Assembly (NCBI GenBank): GCA_039182715.1
Contig: JBCDBY010000020.1
Coordinates: 1 to 25,604 of the forward strand
Direction of reading: 5' to 3'
Source of the DNA: JBCDBY01 sp039182715
GTDB taxonomy: Bacteria > Planctomycetota > PLA2
DNA: 25,604 nt
In this document: piece by piece, positions 1 through 8,393 of the stretch
Layout of the letters: each line of letters opens with the position of its first letter
Position numbering within the stretch: the first letter of the stretch is position 1
Notes under the pieces: model-generated
Told to the model about the DNA's origin: nothing
What the model saw: the letters and a program-made list of their open reading frames with translations, nothing else
The model's database searches: none
Translations under genes and position numbers: made by a program

Positions 1-1
1 C

Positions 2-1690
2 CTCAACTTCCCGAAGAACTGGGGTGAGATCTCGAAGCGCCGTCCCCGTCGCGCCGGTTCGGCCGACCTCGAGACGGCGCCCGACGAGCGCGAGCTCCAG
101 ATCCTGAACACGCTGGATACGCGTCGCGTGCGCAACGTCGAGTTCAAGGCGGGCGACATGACGCTGGCCAACGCGGTCGAGTACCTGCGCAGCGTTTCCG
201 GCCTCAACTTCGTCATGAGCCAGAAGGTCATGGAGGAGAAGGCCGAGACCGAGATCGACCTCAAGGTCGACAACGTCTCCATTCGCCAGGTCCTGACGCT
301 CATCACCGAGCCCTACGAGATGCGGTGGAAGATCCGCAACGGCGTGGTGATGATCCTGAGCCTCGAGGAAGCGGCCGACAAGGCGGTCCTGCAGTTCTAC
401 GACGTCAAGGACCTCGTCGCGAAGATCAGCGACTACCCGGGCCAGGAGATCAACCTGGTGCCGTCGAACTACCAGCCGCCCGAGGAGGCGGAGGAGCCCG
501 AGCCCCAGAGCCCGTTCGAGATCGACTCGCTGATCGATGTGATCAAGGAGACGATCGAGCCGGAGAGCTGGGAGACGATCGAGAACGCCGACATCCAGGT
601 GAAGACCGGCGTGCTCGTGGTCAACACGAGCCAGAGCGTCCACCGCGCGATCGGTCAGTTCCTGAGCGACCTGCGCAAGAACACCGGCGTGCTCGTCAGC
701 CTGGAGATCCGCTTCCTGCTCGCCGAGGACCGCTTCCTGCGCGACGTCGGCGTCGACATCCGCGGCCTGGGTGACCAGACCGGTGGTGTGGGCCTCCCGG
801 GTCTCGGTGCTGCGACCAACTTCGACGACTCGTTCGCCGGTTCGGTCGCCAACCCGTCCGGTTCCCCGCCGGGCATCATCCCCGAGCCGAGCTCGATCGG
901 TACCAGCACCATCCCCGGCGTGTTCTACAGCGACGGTTCGGACGGTGAGTACAAGGGCCGCGTCGAGAACCTGTTCGACTTCCTGCTCTCGTTCGACCGT
1001 CGCGGCACCGCGATCGCGTCGGCGCAGGGCCTCGGCTTCCGCGGCGACAACTCGGGTGGTCTCTCGTTCCAGCACGTCTTCCTCGACGACACCCAGTTCG
1101 AGGTCGTGCTGCGCGCCGTCGAGAAGAACGAGCGCATCGAGCAGATCAGCGCCCCGCGCCTGACCGTCTACGACACCCAGCGCGCGAACGTCTCCGTGCT
1201 GACCCAGAACAGCTACGTCCAGGACTTCGACGTCGAGATCGCGCAGGCGGCTGCCATCGGTGACCCGATCGTGCAGACCATCCGCGACGGCATCATCATG
1301 GACGTCCGTCCGATCGTGTCCGCCAGCCGTCGCTTCATCACGATGGAGATGCGTCCCACGGTCGCCGAGCTGGTCCGTCCCTTCCCGACCTTCCAGACGT
1401 CGCTCGCGAACGGTCCGCCGGTCACCATCCAGGTGCCGGAGATCGCCATCAGCCGCGTCCGCACCACGGTCACCATGCCGGACGGCGGTTCGCTCCTGCT
1501 GGGCGGCGTGAAGTTCTTCCGCGACACCACCGCGGAGTCCGGCATCCCGGTCCTGAGTCGCGTGCCGATCCTGAGCTTCTTCTTCAGCCGCAAGGCGAAG
1601 GTCATCCAGCGCCGGAACCTGCTCATTCTGGTCTCGGCCAACATCGTGATTCCGGAGGAGAGCGCGCCGACCGTCGGTCTCGCTCGCTGA
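2..1690 (+). CDS. Secretin-family protein, 3' part (5' end outside window)
   Basis: The frame is open from base 2, so the gene begins upstream; 562 residues are visible. Residues about 41-125 form a secretin/STN-like N-domain that aligns with the same region of the protein at 10446-13112. A second small domain (about 170-260) ends in RDVGVDIRGLG. The secretin core (about 350-550) contains YDTQRANVSV, VQDFDVEIAQ, MRPTVAEL and, near the end, GGSLLLGGVKFF followed by GIPVLSRVPILSFFF, which corresponds to the conserved PxLGDIPxLGxLF region of GspD/PilQ secretins (PF00263). Secretins form multimeric outer-membrane gates. The paralogue suggests that the missing N-terminus carries a signal peptide and helical/TPR region. 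A strong terminator follows. Family assignment is firm; substrate and system are unknown. Confidence 0.88.
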   Translation, partial: LNFPKNWGEISKRRPRRAGSADLETAPDERELQILNTLDTRRVRNVEFKAGDMTLANAVEYLRSVSGLNFVMSQKVMEEKAETEIDLKVDNVSIRQVLTLITEPYEMRWKIRNGVVMILSLEEAADKAVLQFYDVKDLVAKISDYPGQEINLVPSNYQPPEEAEEPEPQSPFEIDSLIDVIKETIEPESWETIENADIQVKTGVLVVNTSQSVHRAIGQFLSDLRKNTGVLVSLEIRFLLAEDRFLRDVGVDIRGLGDQTGGVGLPGLGAATNFDDSFAGSVANPSGSPPGIIPEPSSIGTSTIPGVFYSDGSDGEYKGRVENLFDFLLSFDRRGTAIASAQGLGFRGDNSGGLSFQHVFLDDTQFEVVLRAVEKNERIEQISAPRLTVYDTQRANVSVLTQNSYVQDFDVEIAQAAAIGDPIVQTIRDGIIMDVRPIVSASRRFITMEMRPTVAELVRPFPTFQTSLANGPPVTIQVPEIAISRVRTTVTMPDGGSLLLGGVKFFRDTTAESGIPVLSRVPILSFFFSRKAKVIQRRNLLILVSANIVIPEESAPTVGLAR

Positions 1691-1727
1691 TTCCGCTCGA
1701 TCGGTTCGAATCCCCTGATCGAATCCC

Positions 1728-1760
1728 GGCGGGATGGACTGCGGTCCATCCCGCCTTTTT
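1728..1760 (+). terminator. Intrinsic terminator after the first secretin gene
   Basis: A perfect 12-bp stem (1728-1739 with 1744-1755) has a TGCG loop and is followed directly by five T residues (1756-1760). It lies 38 nt after the stop codon. This is a textbook rho-independent terminator and separates the first secretin gene from the TPR/ExbBD unit. Confidence 0.95.
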
Positions 1761-2075
1761 CGTATTGACCCGCGGTCGGTCGCCGCTACTCTGGATTGAG
1801 CGTCCGAGCCATTCCTGCCTGCCGGCCGGTGACGCAGACTTGAAGCCGCGCCGTGCATTGACTCTCCATCGACGCCCCGTAAGATCCCTCACTTCGACTG
1901 GGGTACTCCGTGGGCGTAATGCGGACCTTCCGCGATACCGCTCGGTGGGGCTCGATCGAAACCGCTTGCATCGATTGATGGATGGGACGACTCAACTCCT
2001 CCGCTCCGGTTCGCCCGGCCCCGTCGTCCCCCGCGCCGTTTCCTGCAGCACCTATCTCGTCATGGGAGTGACGTC
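1761..2075 (+). other. Intergenic region and long leader of the TPR/ExbBD unit
   Basis: About 315 bases without a convincing gene. It holds a good sigma70-type promoter (1858-1885) and a weaker candidate, TTGACC-16-TACTCT (1765-1792). A 5' leader of roughly 180 nt then runs to the ATG at 2076. The Shine-Dalgarno sequence GGGAG is at 2064-2068. A small hairpin (GCGGA/TCCGC, around 1922-1934) is the only clear leader structure; I match no known riboswitch. Short frames here lack coding character. Confidence 0.6.
1858..1885 (+). promoter_or_regulatory. Putative sigma70 promoter for the TPR/ExbBD unit
   Basis: TTGACT (1858-1863), a 16-nt spacer and TAAGAT (1880-1885) match the -35 and -10 consensus at 5/6 and 4/6. 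It lies just after the terminator at 1728-1760 and upstream of the first gene of a six-gene co-directional run. Predicted start is near 1892. Sequence-only prediction. Confidence 0.55.
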
Positions 2076-5015
2076 ATGAACGCACGTTGGATCGCTAGTC
2101 TTCTTCTGCTGGGCGGCGTCGCCACGGCCGGCACCGCGACCGAGGATCTCAACTTCGCGCAGCGCCTGAGCGCGCGTGGGCTCAACGGCATGGCCGAGAA
2201 GGTCCTCGACGAGATGGTCGGCTCGAGGGATCCCGAGAAGCAGCGTGCGGGTCGCTACGGCAAGGCGCTGGTCACCAAGCAGGAGGCGCAGTTCGCCGCG
2301 CTCCGCTACGTCCTCGCGCTGGAGGCTCGCACCGAGCCGCCGTTCACGCGGGAGCGGGTGATCGAGCTGTACGAGAGCGCGATCCCGTCGATTCAGCAGT
2401 TCGTCAAGGCGCAGGGCCCGGGCAGCGACAGCGCCTTCCTGCTGGCCGACACCCTGCAGGAGTTCGCCGAGTTCCTGGTGGGCGGCAGCTACCCCGACCA
2501 CATGGCGGAGAAGAAGGAAGAGCTGGTCGACGCCAACAAGGACCAGGCGGAGAAGCTCTTCGAGCAGGCCATCCAGCTCTATCGCGACGTCATCAAGGCG
2601 CTGGAGAAGAAGAACAACGGCGAGGTCGGTCTGGACTCCGACGACTACGGCGCCGCCACGAACGCCGAGTACCAGATGTGCATTGCGCAGTTCCGGCTCG
2701 CGCTCATCTACCCGAGCAGCGCGCGTGCGCGCTTCAACGCGCGTGCCGGCGATGCCGAGGAGGTGCTCGACGAGTTCGTGGCCAAGCACTACGACGAGCT
2801 CATCGGAGCCTTCGCGCTGCAGAAGATGGGCGAGCTCAAGTACCACGTCGCGGTTCGGACCGGCGACGAGGATGCCGGTCAGGTCGCGCTCGACTATCTG
2901 GAGTCGGTGATCACGCAGGTCGATGAGGACCCGACGGTTCCCGGAACGATCCGCATCATCGGCGAGGCGCTGTACTGGTACGGCAAGACCGCGAACGCCC
3001 TGGGCCGCGCGGACGGCAAACTGCGCAAGCCCAACGCCGCGCGCTTCGGCGACACCATCCGCATGGGCCGCCAGCTCAAGCAGCGCGTGCGCTACGGCGC
3101 CAAGACGCGCCCGGCGCTGCTCGCCGAGCTCGAGGTCGCCGACGCGCTCGCCGCGCAGGGCAATTACGAGCCCGCCGTGTCGATCGCGGGCGAGGTTCTG
3201 ACCAAGGCGCGTTCCGCGGGCGAGACTTCGGTGGTCGGCACCGCGACCGACAAGCTCACCAACTGGGTCGCCAACGTGAGCGGCGCCGGCGCCCTGCCGC
3301 CGGACCTCATGTCGCAGATCGGCGACTCGCTCGCCGCCCAGGGCCTGACCGCCAAGGCGGTCACCTTCTACGAGAAGGCGGTCAGCGCGTCCAACACGCC
3401 GGAGGAGATCGAGGAGATCGCCAACGACGCGTGGCGCAAGATTGCGGCGGCGTATCGTCGCGACAAGCGTTACATCGCCGCGGGCAACATCGCGTGGCGC
3501 GTGGTGCAGGACTTCCAGAAGTCGGGCCAGGGCGAGGACAGCGCCTTCTACCAGACCGCATCCGAGGCGTGCTGGCAGGCGGTGCAGGCCTTCAAGGTTG
3601 TCTCCGAGTCGACCAAGCGCTCGGGCGACAAGGCGAAGTACGACGAGGTCCTCAAGACCTTCCGCGACCGCTTCCCCGACCACCCGCAGAATGCGGACTC
3701 CGCGTTCAGCGAGGCGCTCGACCTCTACACCAAGGAGCAGTACGAGGAGGCGGCCAAGCGGTTCAAGGCGATCACCAGCTCCTCGCCCAGCTACTGGAGC
3801 GCGCAGCTGCGGGTGCCGGTGTGCTACCGCCGCCTCGCGGTCGAGAAGGACAAGGAAAACGCGCAGAAGTGGCACGAGGCGACGCTGAAGGCGGCGCAGG
3901 ATCTCTATGCGCTCGCATCGAAGCGCAGCGACGTGCCGCAGGCGAAGAGCGCCGCGCGCACCGCGCTGCTCATGCAGGCGGGCGCGGAGCACTCGCTGAA
4001 GCAGTGGGAGGCGGCGCTCAAGTCGCGCGACCGCGTCTTCGCCGCGTACCCGGGCGTCTTCCCCAAGAAGGGCTTCGAGTACAAGATGAAGATCGACGCG
4101 CAGCTCGCGCTCGGCCAGCTCAAGGAGGCCGAGGCGACGCTGGCGGAGTTCAAGAGCAAGCTCAAGGGCTCCAGCTTCCTGCGCCGCACGAACTTCGACG
4201 TCTACAAGGCGTTGCGCGACAAGTACAAGCCTTTGGGCGGACGTGAGCGCGCCCAGATGGCGGGCCGTGCGGCCCAGCTCTACGAGCACCGCATCGACAG
4301 CTCCGACAAGCCGGGCGCGACCGACTTCTGGTTCCTGGCCGACGTGCTCGCCGACGCGGAGCGCTACTCCGATGCCGGCACCGCGTACGCCGAGGCCGCG
4401 AAGCTCGCCTCGAAGCCGGGCCAGCGCGACGCCTGGACGCTGCTCGCCGCGGAGATGAAGTACAAGGACGCGCGCCTCAACAAGACCAAGATGGACCCGC
4501 GCACCTACCGCAAGATCATCGGCGAGACGCGCGATCTGTTCACGCAGGTGCTGCTGCCCGATGCGAAGCAGCGCGAGGAGCTGCTGCCGATCCTCGCCGA
4601 CGGCAGCAAGTGGCCGTCGAAGAAGCGGTGGCGCTGGCTCGCCGGAAAGCCCGGTCCGCTGCTGACCGCCGCGGCCGTGTACGGCGAGAAGGGCGCGCCC
4701 AGCCCGAAGGGGCTCGATGGCCGCTGGATCGCCGTGCGCCTCATCGACCGCCTGCACCAGCTCACCGAGGCGCGTCCCGAGGAGGGCAGCAAGAAGGCGC
4801 GCTTCGTCAACCTCTGGTGGGACGGCGCGCAGCTGCAGCTCGAGCTCTACCTCCGCATCGCGGAGCAGGGCAGCTCGGCCGCGCACTCCAAGAAGGCGGC
4901 GCAGTACGGCTTTTCGTTCTCGCGACGCATCATCTCGCAGTACCCGTCCATGGACGGCCCGGAGCGGGTCGCCGACATCAAACGCCTGAGCAAGCAGCTC
5001 GAGGCCCGGAAGTAG
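2076..5015 (+). CDS. Exported TPR-repeat protein (979 aa)
   Basis: The ATG at 2076 follows GGGAG with a 7-nt gap. The N-terminus (MNARWIASLLLLGGVATAG) is a Sec signal peptide with likely cleavage around residues 18-22. There is no lipobox cysteine. The rest is almost entirely alpha-helical with TPR-like repeats, for example KAVTFYEKAV, YIAAGNIAWRVVQDF, LYTKEQYEEAAKRFKAI and YSDAGTAYAEAAKLA, and an Arg/Trp-rich stretch near residues 845-870. No catalytic motif is seen. It is the first gene of the unit ending in exbB/exbD. By family logic it is a periplasmic scaffold or envelope adaptor, in the broad manner of CpoB/YbgF or BamD, but without specific similarity I can claim. Exact function unknown. 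Confidence 0.85.
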   Translation: MNARWIASLLLLGGVATAGTATEDLNFAQRLSARGLNGMAEKVLDEMVGSRDPEKQRAGRYGKALVTKQEAQFAALRYVLALEARTEPPFTRERVIELYESAIPSIQQFVKAQGPGSDSAFLLADTLQEFAEFLVGGSYPDHMAEKKEELVDANKDQAEKLFEQAIQLYRDVIKALEKKNNGEVGLDSDDYGAATNAEYQMCIAQFRLALIYPSSARARFNARAGDAEEVLDEFVAKHYDELIGAFALQKMGELKYHVAVRTGDEDAGQVALDYLESVITQVDEDPTVPGTIRIIGEALYWYGKTANALGRADGKLRKPNAARFGDTIRMGRQLKQRVRYGAKTRPALLAELEVADALAAQGNYEPAVSIAGEVLTKARSAGETSVVGTATDKLTNWVANVSGAGALPPDLMSQIGDSLAAQGLTAKAVTFYEKAVSASNTPEEIEEIANDAWRKIAAAYRRDKRYIAAGNIAWRVVQDFQKSGQGEDSAFYQTASEACWQAVQAFKVVSESTKRSGDKAKYDEVLKTFRDRFPDHPQNADSAFSEALDLYTKEQYEEAAKRFKAITSSSPSYWSAQLRVPVCYRRLAVEKDKENAQKWHEATLKAAQDLYALASKRSDVPQAKSAARTALLMQAGAEHSLKQWEAALKSRDRVFAAYPGVFPKKGFEYKMKIDAQLALGQLKEAEATLAEFKSKLKGSSFLRRTNFDVYKALRDKYKPLGGRERAQMAGRAAQLYEHRIDSSDKPGATDFWFLADVLADAERYSDAGTAYAEAAKLASKPGQRDAWTLLAAEMKYKDARLNKTKMDPRTYRKIIGETRDLFTQVLLPDAKQREELLPILADGSKWPSKKRWRWLAGKPGPLLTAAAVYGEKGAPSPKGLDGRWIAVRLIDRLHQLTEARPEEGSKKARFVNLWWDGAQLQLELYLRIAEQGSSAAHSKKAAQYGFSFSRRIISQYPSMDGPERVADIKRLSKQLEARK

Positions 5016-5027
5016 GAAGCGGAACCG

Positions 5028-6344
5028 ATGAAGCAGATTGTCTCCACGCTCGCTCTCGTGCTCGTGCTGTCGTTCCCGGCGGACGCGCTCGAGACCATCC
5101 GCTACTTCGACAAGGAGGGCAACGTCGTCACGGCGGAGCTCATCACCGTCACGAAGGCGACTGAAAAGGAGTTCCGCGCGCGTATTCGCCGCGGCGGTCG
5201 AAACCGTCCGCTGCGCCTCGAGCCGCGCCAGATCCTGGAGCTGCGCCGCGGCGATCGCGACGCGATCAACCAGTGGTCCAAGTCGCTCGCGCTGGGGAAG
5301 GGCATGATGGCCGCCGGCCAGATCGCCAACCAGGGCACCGCGTCGGGCGCGGAGGAGACCTTCGCGAAGGCCGCCTACTCGACCGAGCGCGGCACGAGGG
5401 GCCAGGAGGCGACCGAGCGCGCCGAGCCGTGGCAGAACATGTACGGCGCCTTCTACCTGATCGAGGCGCGTCTCGCGCTCGGCAAGCAGGGCAAGAAGGA
5501 CAAGCTCAACGAGGCGCTCGAGGCGATCGCGCAGTTCCGCAAGCGGAGCAGCGCGCGCGCCGGCGCCAAGCTCGACATGTCCGTGCCGGACTACAAGGGC
5601 GGCTCGCGCGAGTCGCGCGTGTTCGGCTTCGGTGCGAACCGGCTTGGCCCGCACGTCGATCTGCTCGAGGCGCGCACCTTCGCGGCGCTGGGGCAGGCGG
5701 ACAAGGCGAAGTCGGCCTACGACAAGATCATTTCGGATGCGCCCACCAAGGGGTATCCGCCCAACCTGATCGTCGCGGCGGTGATTGAGCGCACCAACAT
5801 CGAGGCCTCCGGCAAGGAAGCGCAGGAGCAGGAGACGATCTACCGCTCCGCCGGCACGACCCTGCGTGGTCTCGCCGGGCGCCAGCCCGACGCGTTCGGC
5901 AAGGAAAAGCTGACCCTCGCCGCCAACAAGGCGATGCTCCAGGGTGCCGACCTTCTCTTCGAGGCGGCGAAGGCGGGCAAGTACGGGATCAACGTGCCTC
6001 TCAACCGCTACAAGCAGCTGGGCGATTCGACCGAGGCGCGCAAGGACGAGGCGCTGCGCCTCGGCGCGAAGGCCGGCATCGGCATGTGTCTGGTCGAGGA
6101 GGGCAAGCAGGGGGAGCTGGCGTACACCACGCTGCTGGAGGTGGTCACCGACGGCTACCGCTATCCGGAGCAGGTTGCGCGCGCGCTCTACTACCTCGCC
6201 AAGGCGGCGCCCCTGTACGGCAAGGAAATCGACGGGGCGGGCGGTTCCGGCGTGTTCCTCCGGGAGGAGGGCGATCGCTGGAAGAAGGACCTGCAGGAAC
6301 GTTTCCCGTCCTCAAAGTGGGCCAAGAAGGCCAAAAGCGAGTAA
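5028..6344 (+). CDS. Exported helical-repeat protein (438 aa), function unknown
   Basis: Starts 12 nt after the upstream stop, with GGAAG/GCGGA as a modest ribosome-binding site. The signal peptide MKQIVSTLALVLVLSFPADA is followed by an AxA-type cleavage site (ADA before LETIRYF). Residues about 22-75 look like a small beta-rich domain (FDKEGNVVTAELITV, RLEPRQILELRRGD). The remainder is TPR-like helices with blocks such as YLIEARLALGKQGKKDKL and LLEARTFAALGQADKAKSAYDKII. No enzymatic motif or lipobox is visible. Tight spacing puts it in the same transcript as the 979-aa TPR protein. It is probably periplasmic and may partner that protein and the ExbBD motor (inference). I do not recognise a named family. 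Confidence 0.82.
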   Translation: MKQIVSTLALVLVLSFPADALETIRYFDKEGNVVTAELITVTKATEKEFRARIRRGGRNRPLRLEPRQILELRRGDRDAINQWSKSLALGKGMMAAGQIANQGTASGAEETFAKAAYSTERGTRGQEATERAEPWQNMYGAFYLIEARLALGKQGKKDKLNEALEAIAQFRKRSSARAGAKLDMSVPDYKGGSRESRVFGFGANRLGPHVDLLEARTFAALGQADKAKSAYDKIISDAPTKGYPPNLIVAAVIERTNIEASGKEAQEQETIYRSAGTTLRGLAGRQPDAFGKEKLTLAANKAMLQGADLLFEAAKAGKYGINVPLNRYKQLGDSTEARKDEALRLGAKAGIGMCLVEEGKQGELAYTTLLEVVTDGYRYPEQVARALYYLAKAAPLYGKEIDGAGGSGVFLREEGDRWKKDLQERFPSSKWAKKAKSE

Positions 6345-6438
6345 ACTTCCCGGCCTGTTTTGGGTGCGCCCGGACCGAGGGGTGTGCCGGGACAGCGGCA
6401 ATCAAAGAATCGAGTCAATGAAAGGAGTGGGTAGGAAG

Positions 6439-7155
6439 ATGAAAGCCAATCGAATGGCTTCGGCGGTGATTCTGGTGTTGATGGCAATGGCCGTCTTCGC
6501 CGGGCCCGTCATGGCCCAGGAAGGTGGGGAACAAACCGAGAAGAGCTTCGTCGAGGCCTACATCCTCGCGGGCGGCCCCATCGGCTTCGTCATTCTCTTC
6601 ATGTCGTTCATCAGCCTTGCGCTGATCATCGAGCACGTCGTCAACATCAAGCGTGACAAGATCGTCCCGCCGCAGCTGATCGACGAAATCGAGGGCATGT
6701 TCGACAACGAGGAGTATCAGGAGGCGCTCGAGCTCTGCGAGGCGGAGCCGAACTACCTGACGAACATCCTCGCGGCGGGTCTTCCGAAGATCAACGCCGG
6801 CTTCGAGACCATGAAGGCCTCGATGGACGAGGCGGCCGAAGAAGAGGCCGTCAAGCTGCAGCAGAAGATCGGCTACCTGAGCCTGATCGGTAACATCGCC
6901 CCGATGATGGGCCTGTTCGGCACCGTGTCGGGCATGATCAAGGCGTTCGAGACGATTGCGAAGCTGGGTTCGGCGGTCAGCCCGTCCGACCTCGCGGGCG
7001 GTATCTCGCAGGCGCTGGTCACGACGTTCCTGGGCCTCTTCGTCGCGATTCCGACGATGATCGCCTACTTCCTTTTCCGTAACAAGGTGATCCGCCTGAG
7101 CATCGAGATCCACGCGATCGCCGATGACCTCGTCGATCGCTTCCGTGGCAAGTAG
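6439..7155 (+). CDS. exbB: MotA/TolQ/ExbB-family proton channel protein
   Basis: Start ATG 6439 is preferred because AAGGAG (6421-6426) lies 12 nt upstream and the protein then opens with a clean signal peptide (MKANRMASAVILVLMAMAVF, cleavage near VMA/QE at 26). ATG 6418 is an in-frame alternative. TM1 is about 42-64 (GFVILFMSFISLALIIEHVV), followed by a cytoplasmic helical domain (about 70-143). TM2 is about 145-168, with the hallmark GNIAPMMGLFGTVSGMIKAF, and TM3 about 192-213 (LVTTFLGLFVAIPTMIAYFL). ExbB forms a pentameric proton channel with ExbD that converts proton-motive force into motion across the periplasm. A cleavable signal peptide fits an N-out topology. Two exbD genes follow directly. 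The name is family-level; TolQ would be equally valid. Confidence 0.93.
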   Translation: MKANRMASAVILVLMAMAVFAGPVMAQEGGEQTEKSFVEAYILAGGPIGFVILFMSFISLALIIEHVVNIKRDKIVPPQLIDEIEGMFDNEEYQEALELCEAEPNYLTNILAAGLPKINAGFETMKASMDEAAEEEAVKLQQKIGYLSLIGNIAPMMGLFGTVSGMIKAFETIAKLGSAVSPSDLAGGISQALVTTFLGLFVAIPTMIAYFLFRNKVIRLSIEIHAIADDLVDRFRGK

Positions 7156-7175
7156 CACGCACGGTGTATCGCGCT

Positions 7176-7200
7176 CGGGTGGACTCGCGAATCCCGCCCG
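7176..7200 (+). other. Stem-loop between exbB and the first exbD
   Basis: Seven base pairs (7176-7182 with 7194-7200, one G-U) enclose an 11-nt loop in the 80-nt gap between exbB and exbD. No T-tract follows, so it is not a strong terminator. It may be an mRNA processing or stability element, or it may be chance in GC-rich DNA. Confidence 0.3.
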
Positions 7201-7235
7201 CGCGCGTTTGGTGACGCCTGTCGCAAGAGGTGCCC

Positions 7236-7814
7236 ATGGCTAAGAGAAAGAAGAGAGTCGACGCCACCGAGTCTTCCGAACTCGATATGACGCCGATGAT
7301 CGACATCGTCTTCAACCTCCTCATCTTCTTCATGGTCATTACCGACCTGACGCAGAAGGACCTCGCGGAGCTGACGCTGCCCATCGCCTACATGGCGCAA
7401 GAGGACAAGAACGAGGAGAAGAACGAGCGCATCATCCTGAACGTCGACAAGTACGGTCAGATCCTCTGGAAGAGCAAGGTGGTTTCGCTGCGCGAACTCG
7501 AGGGCATCCTCGAGAACCAGAAGCAGGTGTTCGCGCGCGTCATGCAGCGCGAAGGCAAGCCGGCGTGGGAGGAATTCCCCGGTGGCCGGGCGACGCGCCT
7601 CTATGTGCTGCTCCGGGCGGACAAGGACACGCCCTGGCAGCACGTCCAGTGGCTGATGACCATCATGGCCGAGCAGAAGTTCTACAAGCTGCAGTTCGCC
7701 ACCTCGAAGTTCATCGGTGGCCGCGGCGAATGGGAACCGGGTGAGCGCGAAGACCTGGGCGGCATCCGCCAGAAGGAATTCCTCGACCGTTTCCCTGATC
7801 AGGCGGGAGGGTAA
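7236..7814 (+). CDS. exbD: ExbD/TolR-family biopolymer transport protein (first copy)
   Basis: ATG 7236 follows AGAGG at 7226-7230; an in-frame GTG at 7230 is less likely. The 192-aa protein has a basic cytoplasmic tail (MAKRKKRVDATESS), then the ExbD signature LDMTPMIDIVFNLLIFFMVI. Asp23 sits where the essential proton-carrying Asp of ExbD/TolR lies. One TM (about 21-38) is followed by a periplasmic domain of about 150 residues that is longer than in E. coli ExbD and ends in a charged Gly-rich tail. It pairs with the upstream ExbB. The next gene begins 5 nt after its stop, so the two ExbDs are co-transcribed and could form a hetero-dimer. Confidence 0.93.
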   Translation: MAKRKKRVDATESSELDMTPMIDIVFNLLIFFMVITDLTQKDLAELTLPIAYMAQEDKNEEKNERIILNVDKYGQILWKSKVVSLRELEGILENQKQVFARVMQREGKPAWEEFPGGRATRLYVLLRADKDTPWQHVQWLMTIMAEQKFYKLQFATSKFIGGRGEWEPGEREDLGGIRQKEFLDRFPDQAGG

Positions 7815-7819
7815 GAGAG

Positions 7820-8392
7820 ATGGCTGCCAGTTCCGCCCGCGAAGAGTTCATGAAGGAGAAGATGGAGGTCGAGCTGACGCCGATGATCGACGTCGCCTTC
7901 CTCATCATCATTTTCTTCATGTGCCTTCCGTTCAAGACGCTCGACGGCAAGATGGCCGCGTTCCTGCCGACCGAGAAGGGCCTCGCGCCCACGCCCGAGA
8001 AGCCGCCCGAGCCGTTCTGGATCAAAATCCACGTCGTCGGGCGCAAAGAGACTGAGCGCGCCTGGGGCCCCGAAGGGGGCCAGACGACGGTCAAGATGCC
8101 CTCCGAGGTGAAGTACCGCTTCGGCGAGGAGGAGAGCGAGAGCATCGACGACGTCTCCGCCTACATCCGCCGCATGAAGGCGGACTGGAAGAAGGCGCCG
8201 GACCTCAACCTGCGCGGTGAGATCAAGGCGGGCCACAAGGTTCCGCACAAGTACATCATCGCGGTGCTCAACAAGTTCGCCGAGCACGCGGTGGAAAAGA
8301 TCGACTTCTACGGTACGCAGATTCCCAAGGACAAGCTCCGCAACATGAAGCTGCTGCCCTACCCGTTGAAGAACTACGTCACATCCGACTAG
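7820..8392 (+). CDS. exbD: ExbD/TolR-family biopolymer transport protein (second copy)
   Basis: ATG 7820 is preceded by GGAGG (7806-7810) at ideal spacing. The 190-aa protein has a cytoplasmic tail (MAASSAREEFMKEKMEVE), then LTPMIDVAFLIIIFFM with Asp24 at the conserved proton-relay position, and a periplasmic domain of about 150 residues. Sequence outside the TM motif differs strongly from the first copy, with a Pro-rich linker (PTPEKPPEP) and YIIAVLNKFAEHAVEKIDFYGT in place of the usual ExbD/TolR C-terminal fold sequence. This suggests the two copies have diverged roles. Confidence 0.93.
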   Translation: MAASSAREEFMKEKMEVELTPMIDVAFLIIIFFMCLPFKTLDGKMAAFLPTEKGLAPTPEKPPEPFWIKIHVVGRKETERAWGPEGGQTTVKMPSEVKYRFGEEESESIDDVSAYIRRMKADWKKAPDLNLRGEIKAGHKVPHKYIIAVLNKFAEHAVEKIDFYGTQIPKDKLRNMKLLPYPLKNYVTSD

Positions 8393-8393
8393 C

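Noticed and set aside
1765..1792. TTGACC-16-TACTCT as the main promoter of the TPR/ExbBD unit
   Set aside because: The -10 is only 3/6 and it abuts the terminator; the TTGACT/TAAGAT pair at 1858-1885 is a better match.
2052..5654. 1200-residue open frame on the minus strand
   Set aside because: It is antisense to two strong signal-peptide-bearing genes, has a repetitive Arg/Leu/Glu-rich composition typical of reverse-frame GC-rich shadows, and shows no domain or ribosome-binding site.
6439..8392. Canonical Tol-Pal operon
   Set aside because: ExbB/TolQ and ExbD/TolR homologues are present but no tolA, tolB or pal gene accompanies them, and there are two ExbD copies.
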